DNA of 64,000 nt, from positions 70,052 to 134,051 of the forward strand of contig CAJTMR010000008.1 of NCBI GenBank assembly GCA_910577325.1, given 5' to 3'. Made by a program: the position numbers and the translations under genes. Below, piece after piece: positions 34,726-44,150 of this stretch. Position 1 is the first letter of the stretch; every line of letters starts with the position of its first letter. The notes under the pieces were generated by a model. The model was given only the letters and a program-made list of their open reading frames with translations. It ran no database searches and was not told the DNA's origin. Source of the DNA: an uncultured Parabacteroides sp. GTDB lineage: Bacteria > Bacteroidota > Bacteroidia > Bacteroidales > Tannerellaceae.

Positions 34726-35141
34726 ATCAGAAGTTTTTTAACGACTTCTGATATCAGACGTCCTTCGGCTTTTCCGGCTAATGCCTTGGAGGCAACGCCC
34801 ATCACCTTGCCCATGTCTTTCGGACCGGCGGCCCCGACTTGGGCGATGATTGCTTTCAGCTCGACTTCAAGCTCTTCGGCCGACATCTGCTTCGGCAGGT
34901 ACTTTTCGATAACGGCCACCTGCGCGAGTTCGGCATCGGCCAAATCCTGACGTCCCTGCTGCATGTAGATAGTGGCGGAATCTTTGCCCTGCTTAACGAG
35001 CTTTTGCATGATCTTCAACGCGTCGGCATCCGTCAATGTATCGTTGGCTCCCGGGGCGGTCTTCGCTTCCAGGAAAAACTTCTTCACGTTTCTCAGTGTT
35101 TCAAGGGCGACTTTATCTTTCGCCTTCATTGCGTTTTTCAA
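34722..35141 (-). CDS. GatB/YqeY domain protein with an apparent N-terminal frameshift
   Basis: The open frame encodes 139 residues (from a TTG at 35141: KNAMKAKDKVALETLRNVKK...) of the YqeY family, small proteins related to the tail domain of amidotransferase GatB, with no settled function. The usual N terminus of the family, MDLFERVSEDI, is present upstream from an ATG at 35172 but in a different frame. That frame runs on only 19 codons. Removing one base from the A5 run (T5 at 35134-35138 on the plus strand) would fuse the two into a normal 150-residue protein. Either the run is miscalled, the gene is mutated, or a start at TTG 35141 or ATG 35129 is used. It is co-transcribed with ftsZ upstream and cstA downstream. 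Confidence 0.85.
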   Translation of the reverse strand: MKNAMKAKDKVALETLRNVKKFFLEAKTAPGANDTLTDADALKIMQKLVKQGKDSATIYMQQGRQDLADAELAQVAVIEKYLPKQMSAEELEVELKAIIAQVGAAGPKDMGKVMGVASKALAGKAEGRLISEVVKKLLI

Positions 35142-35205
35142 TGTCTTCGCTGACTCTTTCGAACAAATCCATATATGTAATGATTTATAAGTTATGATTT
35201 CTGAG

Positions 35206-36549
35206 TTATCTGAAACTGATCACTGTACCGCCGTTTTTCGGCTTCTTACTCGGACTAACGGCTGGTGAGGTGAACGAAAGGCTTTGGGGACGAGAAGGTT
35301 CTTCTCCTTTCCGGCGTATCTGTTGCACATCCTTTGCCGTCCGCTTGTAGGCCGGTTTGTCTTCCATGAAAGAGATCAGGGCGTCATCGTCCAGTTCCTC
35401 AAGGGTGAGAACAACAATTTCCGTATTGGGACGGGAGTCGATATACTCGCCGTAATAGCGCCCCATCAAGGCATCCTCTTCCGCTCTCCTTCTCCTTTCC
35501 GCTTCTTCCTTTTCTGCCATTTCACGCAACTGTTCTTCCGTGATAAGCTCCTGTTGCTCCTTTTGTGTCAGAATATCTTCCAAACCGAAACCGGTCACCA
35601 AGATCGTGATCTTGATCTTGTGCCCCAAACTATCATCATAGCCGTGCCCCCACTTCACCTCGTATTCGGTCTTGAACTGCGACATGAAATCATGTATATC
35701 GTCCATTTCACTGATACGCAACTCGTCTTCATGACTATAATAGATAACGAACGCCACGCGCTTGGCATTAAAAATATTGTTCACATCATTGACCAACGTA
35801 CTCTCCAATGCTTCCGTGATTGCCTGGCGCAGACGCCCTTCCCCTTCTCCGAACCCGATACTGATCAGAGCGACACCGCTGTTGCGCATCGTAGTATCGA
35901 CATCGGCAAAATCGACATTCTGTTCCAAATCAGTCGTAACGATCTCGGCGATGCTCTTGGCCGCGATAGTCAGGGTCTCATCCGCCTTACGATTTGCCTG
36001 CGGTACAGGCATATCGGCGAAGTTCCTCAACCGCTCGTTGTTGATGACAAGCAACGAGTCTACGTTCTGCGCCATGTTCCTGACCCCCCGGAGAGCTTTC
36101 ACGATCTTCGGACGTCCTTCGAAGACAAAAGGTATCGTGACGATCCCGACCGTCAAGATTCCCATATCCTTGGAAATCTTGGCGACTACCGGACCGGCCC
36201 CGGTTCCCGTGCCTCCGCCCATCCCGGCTGTAACGAAAGCCATACGGGTGCCATCATCCAACATCCGATAAATATCTTCTTCACTTTCAAGGGCCGCTTT
36301 CTCACCTACCTCGGGGACATTGCCCGATCCAAGGCCATGGGTCGTGTTCTGCCCGATCAGCAGCTTGTCGGGCACTTCCGACTTCTGCAACGCCTGGTTA
36401 TCGGTATTGCACAATACGAAAGACACATCCCGGATACCTTCGCGGTACATGTTGCTGACCGCATTGCCACCACCGCCACCGACACCAATCACTTTGATGA
36501 TTGTCTGAGGCGTTTTTGTTAAATCAAAATCGTATGTATTATCGTCCAT
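35206..36549 (-). CDS. ftsZ: Cell division protein FtsZ
   Basis: 447 residues. The tubulin-like GTPase domain carries GVGGGGGNAVSNMYREG and the signature GMGGGTGTGAGPVVAKI near residues 110-125. The T7-loop region and C-terminal subdomain follow. The tail after about residue 330 is long and variable, with a charged segment (MAEKEEAERRRRAEEDA) and a C-terminal KPKNGGTVISFR that should serve as FtsA contact peptide. It polymerises into the Z-ring. It follows ftsA by 26 bp. Confidence 0.98.
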   Translation of the reverse strand: MDDNTYDFDLTKTPQTIIKVIGVGGGGGNAVSNMYREGIRDVSFVLCNTDNQALQKSEVPDKLLIGQNTTHGLGSGNVPEVGEKAALESEEDIYRMLDDGTRMAFVTAGMGGGTGTGAGPVVAKISKDMGILTVGIVTIPFVFEGRPKIVKALRGVRNMAQNVDSLLVINNERLRNFADMPVPQANRKADETLTIAAKSIAEIVTTDLEQNVDFADVDTTMRNSGVALISIGFGEGEGRLRQAITEALESTLVNDVNNIFNAKRVAFVIYYSHEDELRISEMDDIHDFMSQFKTEYEVKWGHGYDDSLGHKIKITILVTGFGLEDILTQKEQQELITEEQLREMAEKEEAERRRRAEEDALMGRYYGEYIDSRPNTEIVVLTLEELDDDALISFMEDKPAYKRTAKDVQQIRRKGEEPSRPQSLSFTSPAVSPSKKPKNGGTVISFR

Positions 36550-36575
36550 TGTCGTCAGTCTTTTATTGTTACCGA

Positions 36576-38003
36576 TTATTCCTCATTCAACATATCGTCC
36601 ACCTTACCGGCCGCTCTATCCACTGCCTTGTCGAAAAGGTCGAAGATTCCCCAGCCACCCTTGGGCTTCTTCTTCTCATCCTCTTTTCTGGCACTTGAAT
36701 TGCGGTTCTTAGTTGTCGTGGCCGAAGCCGCCACCTTCTTTTCGACAGGCGGTTCTTCCTGTTTTTCTTCTACTTCGATGACCACAGGTTCTTCTTTCGG
36801 CTCGATCTTCGGTTCCACCACCTTCGGCCTCTCGGGTTCGGGAGCAATATAGAGGGCGCAGTTTTCCGTGCCTTTCAGCAACAGGGCAGCCGCGGTCGTG
36901 TACTCGGGATTGTTGGCAATCATTTCGCCGTCGGCAATCAGGTCTTTACGGACAGAAGCATAACGGACCTCCATCTTGAAACGTTCGCCGAGGGCTTCGC
37001 GCATATTCTTGAGCGCTGCCCCGTTGCCGGCAATCACGATACTGTAGCCGGATTCTCTCGCCACTCCCGCATCTTCCAGACGGGCATATATGTTCTCGAT
37101 GATCTCACGGCTGCGGGCTTCCACCACCATATTGATATCCGATAGTTTGATCTCGCCCGAATGCTGTCCGTCAGCCAAGTCTACCGTGACCATCTGCTGT
37201 TCGTTGTCTTTTTCCCAGATAGCGTTTCCGTATGTGCGTTTGACTCGTTCGGCTTCCTTCTCCAGCATACCTAACGACATCAAATCACGGGTGATCAGAT
37301 GGCTGCCCAGCGGGATAACATACAGACCGGCCAAGTTGCCGTCCTTGTACATCGTGACAGAGGTGACTCCTGCACCGAAATCGACCAGCGCACAGCCTCT
37401 CTGCTTCTCCTGTTCCGTCAGGATCAGATCGGCCAACGCGAGGGGCGCGACAATGACCCCTGCCACATCAAGTCTGGTCTGTTCCGCCATGTTCGTGGTT
37501 ACGGCATGACGAAGAGACGGACGACCGACGAGCAGCTTATAACGGGCTTCTATACGCGAGCAACCCAAGCCGACCGGATGCGCTTCCGGTTGATTGTCGA
37601 GAAAATAGGCAGGAGCCGCTATGTCCAGTATATCCAGCATATCAGGACGATACTGCCAGCAATCCTGGTCAAGTTCCTTCAGTACCTCTTCGGTTACCGT
37701 ACCGCTCCCCAGTACTCTCGACACAGCGTGGTTGATCGAACGAAGCGACTGGCCTCCCACCCCGATATATACCTTGCCGATACGGGAACCACCCAACTTG
37801 TTTTCCAATTTACGGATCAACCGCACGATCTTGCCGGCTGCGTCTTTTATATTATATACACATCCTCTTCGTATACAGGTATCGGAGTTTTCCACTTCGT
37901 AGGCAATAATGGAAAGAGTCCCCGCAGGGCCTTTCGTACCTACCATACCGACCATGTGAGAAGAGCCAAGGTCGATGGCCGCTATAAAGTCTGTGTATGC
38001 CAT
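36576..38003 (-). CDS. ftsA: Cell division protein FtsA
   Basis: 475 residues, actin-fold ATPase. The phosphate loops are seen at FIAAIDLGSSHMVGMVG and CALVDFGAGVTSVTMYKDG, with the 1C/SHS2 subdomain between. Compared with the roughly 420-residue E. coli protein it carries an extra Glu/Pro/Lys linker (EPKIEPKEEPVVIEVEEKQEE...). It ends in an amphipathic helix (GWGIFDLFDKAVDRAAGK) that should anchor the Z-ring to the membrane. This extension is usual in Bacteroidetes. Confidence 0.96.
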   Translation of the reverse strand: MAYTDFIAAIDLGSSHMVGMVGTKGPAGTLSIIAYEVENSDTCIRRGCVYNIKDAAGKIVRLIRKLENKLGGSRIGKVYIGVGGQSLRSINHAVSRVLGSGTVTEEVLKELDQDCWQYRPDMLDILDIAAPAYFLDNQPEAHPVGLGCSRIEARYKLLVGRPSLRHAVTTNMAEQTRLDVAGVIVAPLALADLILTEQEKQRGCALVDFGAGVTSVTMYKDGNLAGLYVIPLGSHLITRDLMSLGMLEKEAERVKRTYGNAIWEKDNEQQMVTVDLADGQHSGEIKLSDINMVVEARSREIIENIYARLEDAGVARESGYSIVIAGNGAALKNMREALGERFKMEVRYASVRKDLIADGEMIANNPEYTTAAALLLKGTENCALYIAPEPERPKVVEPKIEPKEEPVVIEVEEKQEEPPVEKKVAASATTTKNRNSSARKEDEKKKPKGGWGIFDLFDKAVDRAAGKVDDMLNEE

Positions 38004-38008
38004 ATTCT

Positions 38009-38737
38009 CTATCTTTTAGTACAAACAATCTGATCCTTATATTTTAAACTGATAATGCTGTATTTTTCCCATCCAACCTTCGGGATCGCTTTCTCGTAGA
38101 AAAGCCGGAGATTGTCCAGCTTCTCCTCGAAATCAGCAAAGGAGTCCAGCACGATACGGTGGTTGCCGACCCGCGGGATCAGCTCCACCTCGTTGTCAGG
38201 ATGAACGTAAATCTGTTCTATTTGATTATTCCAGAAATCATTCTCCTGCAAAAATAATGCAAATTTGTATAAGTCGGTTACCGCCTGTTGCTTTTCGACA
38301 TATCCGCTCACAACCGGAACGTGCGCCACATAGCGGCTGCTGACCGGCATCGTGCTTCCCAAATTATCCACATAATAGTTGCCTCGCACACTTATCACAC
38401 GCAAGATAGGGATTTTTTGTTCCACTTCCAATTTAATCATGCCGGATGGTGTCTTGTAAGCTTCCACACGGGCAATCATTTCATTCTTCAGCAGTTCGTT
38501 TTCAATCCTGTCGGTGTTGACCTTGTCCATCGGCTTCTTGATCGGGTTCAAGTCTGCCTTCTTGAGGATATATACCAGGTCGCTTTCGCGCACAAAGTGT
38601 TTCTCGAGGCTGTCCACGACCACTACTTTCAAATCCCGGCACAACTCCTTCTGCCTGCTTTCCCGGAAGAAGAAGGAGACAAACACAATGTAACAGAACA
38701 ACAATGTTGCAACGATTATGGATATGGTACGGATCAC
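38009..38737 (-). CDS. ftsQ: Cell division protein FtsQ/DivIB
   Basis: 242 residues: a single N-terminal membrane helix (about 5-23), a POTRA-like segment (VVVVDSLEKHFVRESDLVYILKKADLNPI) and a periplasmic beta domain ending at VCTKR. Weakly conserved, as FtsQ proteins are; position between murC and ftsA makes the assignment secure. It bridges early and late divisome proteins. Gaps to its neighbours are 5 and 3 bp. Confidence 0.9.
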   Translation of the reverse strand: MIRTISIIVATLLFCYIVFVSFFFRESRQKELCRDLKVVVVDSLEKHFVRESDLVYILKKADLNPIKKPMDKVNTDRIENELLKNEMIARVEAYKTPSGMIKLEVEQKIPILRVISVRGNYYVDNLGSTMPVSSRYVAHVPVVSGYVEKQQAVTDLYKFALFLQENDFWNNQIEQIYVHPDNEVELIPRVGNHRIVLDSFADFEEKLDNLRLFYEKAIPKVGWEKYSIISLKYKDQIVCTKR

Positions 38738-38740
38738 GAT

Positions 38741-40159
38741 TTATTCTTTTTTATCCAATATTTGTTTAACCGGGTCTACCAGCAGTTCAATATTACCGGC
38801 TCCGACCATCAGGACGACTTCGAGCTTACCGGCTTCGGCAGCCACCACGTCCAACAGTTCTTCCTTGGGGACCATCCGTTTGCGGGCGATAGCCACGGCA
38901 TCGAAGATGATCTGCGAGGTGACGCCCGGTATCGGTTCTTCACGTGCCGGGTAGATGTCCAACAGTATCAGTTCATCCAGAAGCGAAAGACTGGCGGCAA
39001 AGTCAGCGGCAAAATCACGCGTACGGGTATAAAGGTGCGGCTGGAAGATGCCGGTCACCTTACGTCCGGCATAAAGTTCCTTCACGGAAAGGATACTTGC
39101 CTGCAACTCGGCCGGATGATGGGCATAGTCGTCGATCAAGACGATATTTTCCTTCTTGAGATGGAAGTCGAAACGGCGGCGCGGACCGGCAAAAGTCGCC
39201 ATTCCGTGCTTGATCTCCTCCGCAGTCACACCGTTCAGCCAGGCGAGGGCGATGGCGGCGACTCCGTTCTCTATATTCACTTTCACAGGTACGCCCAACT
39301 GTATATCGGGGATGCGGATATCAGGACCGACAAAATCGAAGAAGATCTCTCCATTGCCGATGCGGACGTTTTCCGCATAAAAAGTCGGGAGTTGGGAGTT
39401 GCAAGCTGAAAGCTCGTTTGCATCGCGAGCCCCGGTATAAGTACACAACTTCACGCCTTCCTGCAAACGGGGCGTCACGTTGATACCTTGTTTCATGATC
39501 AGGCAACCGCCCGAGCGGATCAGCGAGGTGAAATGTTCGAAACTTTCACGGTAGGCTTCCGGAGTCCCGTAGATATCCAGATGATCGGGATCTGCCGCCG
39601 TAATCACAGCCATATAGGGTTTCAGCCAATGGAAGGAACGGTCGAACTCGTCCGCTTCGACCACCGTCAGATCACTCTTGTCCGAAAGCATCAGATTGCT
39701 GTTATAGTTCTTCAGGATACCGCCTAAGAAAGCGTTGCAATCGACATGAGACTGTTTCAGCAGATGGGCGAGCATCGAGGAGGTCGTTGTCTTGCCATGC
39801 GTACCGGCCACACACAACCCCCGGTTACAATCCGTGATCTCTCCCAGCACACGGGCACGCTTCATCACCTCGAAGCCATTCCCCCTGAAATAGCAAAGCT
39901 CCGAATGGTCTTCGGGAACGGCAGGTGTATAGATAACCAGCGTCTTTGCCGGATCGGCAAAGTCACAGGGGATCAGGTTCACATTGTCTTCATAGTGAAT
40001 GGCGGCTCCTTCACGGTTCAACTGTTCCGTCAGGCCGGAAGGGGTCTTGTCGTATCCTGCCACCTTCTTTCCCTTCGAAAGGAAATAGCGGATCAAGGCG
40101 CTCATGCCGATCCCGCCGGCCCCGACAAAATAGACAGCCGTTATGTTGTTTATATCCAT
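38741..40159 (-). CDS. murC: UDP-N-acetylmuramate-L-alanine ligase
   Basis: 472 residues. The Rossmann segment YFVGAGGIGMSALIRYFLSKG binds the UDP part. The ATP loop is VAGTHGKTTTSSMLAHLL near residue 120. Metal and substrate segments (VEADEFDRSF, DDYAHHPAEL) are in place. It adds L-Ala to UDP-MurNAc in the cytoplasm. A TATCTTTG box lies 30 bp upstream, so murC-ftsQ-ftsA-ftsZ may have an extra promoter inside the cluster. Confidence 0.97.
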   Translation of the reverse strand: MDINNITAVYFVGAGGIGMSALIRYFLSKGKKVAGYDKTPSGLTEQLNREGAAIHYEDNVNLIPCDFADPAKTLVIYTPAVPEDHSELCYFRGNGFEVMKRARVLGEITDCNRGLCVAGTHGKTTTSSMLAHLLKQSHVDCNAFLGGILKNYNSNLMLSDKSDLTVVEADEFDRSFHWLKPYMAVITAADPDHLDIYGTPEAYRESFEHFTSLIRSGGCLIMKQGINVTPRLQEGVKLCTYTGARDANELSACNSQLPTFYAENVRIGNGEIFFDFVGPDIRIPDIQLGVPVKVNIENGVAAIALAWLNGVTAEEIKHGMATFAGPRRRFDFHLKKENIVLIDDYAHHPAELQASILSVKELYAGRKVTGIFQPHLYTRTRDFAADFAASLSLLDELILLDIYPAREEPIPGVTSQIIFDAVAIARKRMVPKEELLDVVAAEAGKLEVVLMVGAGNIELLVDPVKQILDKKE

Positions 40160-40189
40160 ATCTTCTTAATTCGTTACTGTTCTTTGTTA

Positions 40190-40197
40190 CAAAGATA
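40190..40197 (-). promoter_or_regulatory. Candidate internal promoter box before murC
   Basis: TATCTTTG on the minus strand fits the -7 consensus; the nearest TTG (40223-40221) is 23 bp away, longer than usual. Located in the 44-bp gap between murG and murC, the widest non-repeat gap in this part of the cluster. Confidence 0.4.
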
Positions 40198-40203
40198 ATA
40201 CAT

Positions 40204-41310
40204 TCATTCGATGATCTTGACAATCTCGTCTACAATGCGTTCCGCGCTCTGATGCCGGGCCAGTTGCGCGATGTTGCGGCTCAAGGTACGGAGACGCTCG
40301 TCATCGTGGACAATTTCAAGGGCTTTCGACACCAATTGCTGCTCGGCATCTTTGTCGGCCACCATGATAGCGGCATCTTTGTCAACCAAAGCCAAGGCAT
40401 TCTTCGTCTGATGATCTTCCGCCACATTGGGAGAAGGGACCAGGATCACCGGTTTCTTCAGCAGGCACAATTCGGAAATGGAACTCGCCCCTGCACGGGA
40501 GATGATCAGATCGGCCGCCGCATAAGCATAGTCCATGCGGGTGATAAAATCCGAACACCAGACAGGTATGCCCCTGTAAGCCTTCAGGTACTTCAAGGCT
40601 TCCTGATGGTAATAGCGCCCGGTTTGCCAGATCACCTGCACATCGTTCTCCGAAGCGAAGAGCTTATCCAGTCCGCCCTGTATGCTGCGGTTGATCGTCC
40701 GGGCTCCCAAACTGCCGCCGACCACCAAGATCGTCTTCTTTTCCGGGGAAAGGCCGAAAGATTTCAAAGCTTCCTCACGCTTATCCAATGCTTCTTCCAG
40801 ATCTTGACGGACCGGATTGCCGGTCACGACGATACGGTCGGCCGGAAAGAATTTCTCCATCCCCTCATAGGCGACACATATTTTACAAGCCTTCTTCGCC
40901 AAGAGTTTATTCGTGACGCCCGCGTATGAATTCTGTTCCTGTATCAGGGTTGGGATTCCTAAAGAGGCAGCCATCCACAGCGTCGGTCCGCTGGCATAAC
41001 CGCCTACACCTACTGCGATATCGGGGTTGAACTCGCGTATCGTCTTTTTGGCAAGCCGGAGGCTTTTAAACAGACGGCCTGCGACACGGATATTATTAGC
41101 CAGATGGGCACGGTCGAAACCGCTTACCGGCAATCCCACGATACGGTAACCGGCGGCAGGCACTTTCTCCATCTCCATCCGGTCCTCAGCTCCGACAAAT
41201 AGTATTTCCGCCTCAGGAAAACGTTTCCTGAAGGTATTGGCAATGGAGATAGCCGGGAAGATGTGTCCTCCGGTCCCACCGCCGCTTATGATGATTCGAT
41301 ATTGTTTCAT
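40204..41310 (-). CDS. murG: UDP-GlcNAc:lipid I N-acetylglucosaminyltransferase
   Basis: 368 residues, GT28 fold. The lipid-binding Gly loop IIISGGGTGGHIFPAISIA is at the N terminus. GVGGYASGPTLWMA and the UDP-GlcNAc site DLIISRAGASSISELCLLKKPVILVPSP are intact. It converts lipid I to lipid II at the inner leaflet. It overlaps ftsW by 4 bp, suggesting coupled translation of transferase and polymerase. Confidence 0.97.
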   Translation of the reverse strand: MKQYRIIISGGGTGGHIFPAISIANTFRKRFPEAEILFVGAEDRMEMEKVPAAGYRIVGLPVSGFDRAHLANNIRVAGRLFKSLRLAKKTIREFNPDIAVGVGGYASGPTLWMAASLGIPTLIQEQNSYAGVTNKLLAKKACKICVAYEGMEKFFPADRIVVTGNPVRQDLEEALDKREEALKSFGLSPEKKTILVVGGSLGARTINRSIQGGLDKLFASENDVQVIWQTGRYYHQEALKYLKAYRGIPVWCSDFITRMDYAYAAADLIISRAGASSISELCLLKKPVILVPSPNVAEDHQTKNALALVDKDAAIMVADKDAEQQLVSKALEIVHDDERLRTLSRNIAQLARHQSAERIVDEIVKIIE

Positions 41311-42707
41311 ATTTTAGTTTCTGTTGCTGTTTCTTCTTCCAATTGGACGACGGTCTCGAGCGGATTCGTATTTTCAGACGTCACCGTTCCATCTATGATC
41401 CGTGTCTCGCATTCAATAGTCGCCGGTACATTTTCCATTCCATAGCCGTGCGCCCGCGATTCCATGCCCGCCGAAATTTCATCCGAAACCTGTTCGTCCA
41501 CATCCTCCTCGTTCCCCATACCGGCGCCAAAACGGCTCACGCTAAGAATGATCCCGATATAAGCACAAGAGATCACGGTCGATGTCCCGCCCCGGCTAAC
41601 CAACGGCAAAGGCTGTCCGGTTACCGGTATCATGTCTACCGCCACCGCCATGTTGATCAAGGCCTGGACTACAAGCAGCAGGCCACATCCCAAAACCAGG
41701 AACTTAGGGAATAATTTGTCGCATCTTCGGGCGATCATCCCCACCCTGACAAGCAGGGCCATATAGAGGAAAAGGACAAAAAAGCCGCCCGCAATCCCCG
41801 TCTCCTCGATAATGATGGCATAGATGAAGTCGGAATAAGCCTGCGGCAGGAAATCACGCTGCTGGCCGTGACCGGGGAAGTTGCCCCAGACGCCGCCGCG
41901 GGCAAGGGCGATCTTGGCATGGACAACCTGGTAATCATCTCCGTTCATGTCATAGACCTTGCCATCCACCGTCACCGGCTTGACTTTATACGTTTTCTCA
42001 TCCGATTTGCCTCTGTCGAGCCCGACAAACCGTTCGATACGTGCCATCCACGTGTCTATACGGTCCGGCATATATTTTTTCAAACCGGGAAAAGCGATCA
42101 GCAGTGTCACGACCATTACCAATATCAGCACCAACGTACCCCAACATTTCAACAGCCGCATCATAGAGATCTGCCCGAAAAACATCATCATCTGGATAAT
42201 GCAAAAGAGCAAGATCGCCGTAGAACCGTTTGTGATCACGATCAGCCCGCAAATGACTGCCGTCGCCCCCTGTATGAACCAGAACATCTGCTTGTCCGTA
42301 AACCAACTCCTTTTACTCATGACAAAAGCCGTGTACCCGATCAGCGAGATCTTCGCGATCTCCGAAGGCTGGAAGGTGACACCAAACAGGTTCAGCCAGC
42401 GCGGTTCCCCGTTTATCACCACCGCCAATCCCGGCACAAAAAGCAACAGGAGCAAGACAACCGACAGAACCGCCATCCCGGCAAGCAACGCATAAAGCCG
42501 GCAAGGCAGGTTGTGCATCAGCAAGACAAGCACGAAGCCCCCCAGCATGAAAGAAGCGTGGCGAGCAATCGGTTCCCAATGTGTCGCACTTTTATAGGCG
42601 AGCGTACTGGTGGCACTGAACACCTCGACGGCCGAAATCAAACAGAGGAACATGAAGATCACCCAGATCACCCGGTCACCCTTAAATAGTTTACTTGCCA
42701 GATCCAT
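41307..42707 (-). CDS. ftsW: SEDS glycosyltransferase FtsW
   Basis: 466 residues with about ten membrane helices. SEDS signatures: WLNLFGVTFQPSEIAKISLI, the conserved AYSDFIYAIIIEETG stretch, and PVTGQPLPLVSRGGTS near the last helices. It polymerises lipid II at the septum with its partner PBP. A hydrophilic C-terminal tail of about 85 residues (GNEEDVDEQVSDEIS...) extends beyond the usual end and is probably disordered. Confidence 0.95.
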   Translation of the reverse strand: MDLASKLFKGDRVIWVIFMFLCLISAVEVFSATSTLAYKSATHWEPIARHASFMLGGFVLVLLMHNLPCRLYALLAGMAVLSVVLLLLLFVPGLAVVINGEPRWLNLFGVTFQPSEIAKISLIGYTAFVMSKRSWFTDKQMFWFIQGATAVICGLIVITNGSTAILLFCIIQMMMFFGQISMMRLLKCWGTLVLILVMVVTLLIAFPGLKKYMPDRIDTWMARIERFVGLDRGKSDEKTYKVKPVTVDGKVYDMNGDDYQVVHAKIALARGGVWGNFPGHGQQRDFLPQAYSDFIYAIIIEETGIAGGFFVLFLYMALLVRVGMIARRCDKLFPKFLVLGCGLLLVVQALINMAVAVDMIPVTGQPLPLVSRGGTSTVISCAYIGIILSVSRFGAGMGNEEDVDEQVSDEISAGMESRAHGYGMENVPATIECETRIIDGTVTSENTNPLETVVQLEEETATETKI

Positions 42708-42751
42708 TTCCGTTAAAAGTTGAAAGTTGTTTTTTATTCATGCGTTTCTCT

Positions 42752-44089
42752 TTACAGATCACGCACGCAAGTTTTAAACTGGTTCCCCCGATCCTCGTAG
42801 CTCTTGAACAGGTCGAAACTGGCACAACAGGGCGACAAGAGGACAGTATCTCCTTTCCTGGCCAGCTTGTATGCTTTCGACACGGCCTCTTCCATCGAGC
42901 GTGCATCTTCGATCATGGGAACTTTCCCGTCGAAAAAGCCGTGCAACTTGGTATTGTCTGCACCGAGAAATATCAAGGCATGAGCCTTTTTCTTCACCAG
43001 TTCTTCAATTTCGGAATAATCATTCCCCTTATCCGTTCCGCCGAGTATCAGGACCAATGGAGTGGTCATGCTCTGCAAGGCGTACCAGCAGGAGTTCACA
43101 TTCGTAGCTTTCGAGTCATTGATATAATCGACTCCGCGCACCCGCGCCACTTTTTCAAGGCGATGTTCCACCCCGGTAAAGTCGCTCAGCGAAGCCCGCA
43201 AATTCTCGTCGTGGATATCCACCAGTTTGGATGCGATACCGGAAGCCAACGAATTATACAGATTATGCGTTCCCGATAATGCCAATACATCTTGTTCCAT
43301 TGTAAACATTCCGTTTGAGGTTTCAATTTTTATCTTTTTGTCTTCCGTATAGCCCTTTACGCCGGCTTCATGAGTCTCGGCGAACGGGTAGAGAGTTGCC
43401 TGCGGGTGGCGCTTGCCGATTTCGCGGGCAATAATGGGATCGTCATTCCAGAATATAAAAGCATCTTCGGCCGTCTGGTTCTGGAGAATGCGGAATTTGG
43501 CATCCACATAGTTCTGCATCTCGTAGTCATAACGGTCCAGATGATCCGGCGTTATGTTCAACAAGATGGCGATGTCCGCCTTGAAATCGTACATATTGTC
43601 GAGTTGGAAACTGCTCAGTTCGATCACGTAAACGGCGTGAGGATCTTCGGCCACCTGAAGGGCAAGGCTGTTCCCGACATTCCCGGCAAGCCCAGCGTCC
43701 ACTCCCGCCTGCCGGAGGATGTGGTAGGTCAGCATGGTCGTCGTCGTCTTTCCGTTGCTCCCGGTGATACAGATCATCTTGGCATCTGTATACCGTCCGG
43801 CAAATTCTATCTCGGAGATGATAGGCGTACCTTTCTCCTTCAATTTCTTTATAATGGGAGCCTTGTCGGGAATACCCGGGCTCTTGATAATTTCGTCGAC
43901 ATTCAGGATGTCGGCCTCGGTATGCCGGCCCTCTTCCCAACGGATTCCACGGGCATCCAGCATATCCTTATACTTGGGCTTGATAGACGAGAAATCGGAA
44001 ACGAATACGTCGAATCCTTTCGCCTTCGCCAGCACGGCGGCCCCAGCACCGCTTTCGCCGGCTCCTAAGATAACAATCCTTTTCTTCAT
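42752..44089 (-). CDS. murD: UDP-MurNAc-L-alanine:D-glutamate ligase
   Basis: 445 residues. It starts IVILGAGESGAGAAVLAKAKG. The ATP loop is ICITGSNGKTTTTMLTYHIL near residue 112, and the ligase stretch YINDSKATNVNSCWYAL and C-terminal LSPCCASFDLFKSYEDRG are typical. It adds D-Glu to UDP-MurNAc-Ala. It is separated from mraY by 61 bp that contain a TTTATGATT hairpin. Confidence 0.97.
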   Translation of the reverse strand: MKKRIVILGAGESGAGAAVLAKAKGFDVFVSDFSSIKPKYKDMLDARGIRWEEGRHTEADILNVDEIIKSPGIPDKAPIIKKLKEKGTPIISEIEFAGRYTDAKMICITGSNGKTTTTMLTYHILRQAGVDAGLAGNVGNSLALQVAEDPHAVYVIELSSFQLDNMYDFKADIAILLNITPDHLDRYDYEMQNYVDAKFRILQNQTAEDAFIFWNDDPIIAREIGKRHPQATLYPFAETHEAGVKGYTEDKKIKIETSNGMFTMEQDVLALSGTHNLYNSLASGIASKLVDIHDENLRASLSDFTGVEHRLEKVARVRGVDYINDSKATNVNSCWYALQSMTTPLVLILGGTDKGNDYSEIEELVKKKAHALIFLGADNTKLHGFFDGKVPMIEDARSMEEAVSKAYKLARKGDTVLLSPCCASFDLFKSYEDRGNQFKTCVRDL

Positions 44090-44112
44090 TTGATTTATGA
44101 TTTCTTTATCCC

Positions 44113-44145
44113 TTTATGATTTATTATCGACGCATAAATCATAAA
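44113..44145. repeat. TTTATGATT hairpin between mraY and murD
   Basis: TTTATGATTTAT (44113-44124) and ATAAATCATAAA (44134-44145) pair perfectly over 12 bp around a 9-nt loop; another GATTTATGATTTC copy starts at 44092. It lies inside the dcw transcript and has no T-tract. Confidence 0.7.
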
Positions 44146-44150
44146 TTACT

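Noticed and set aside
33676..34950. A 424-codon plus-strand frame opposite the cstA-like gene
   Set aside because: Gln/Arg/His-rich antisense translation across two genuine genes; no start context.
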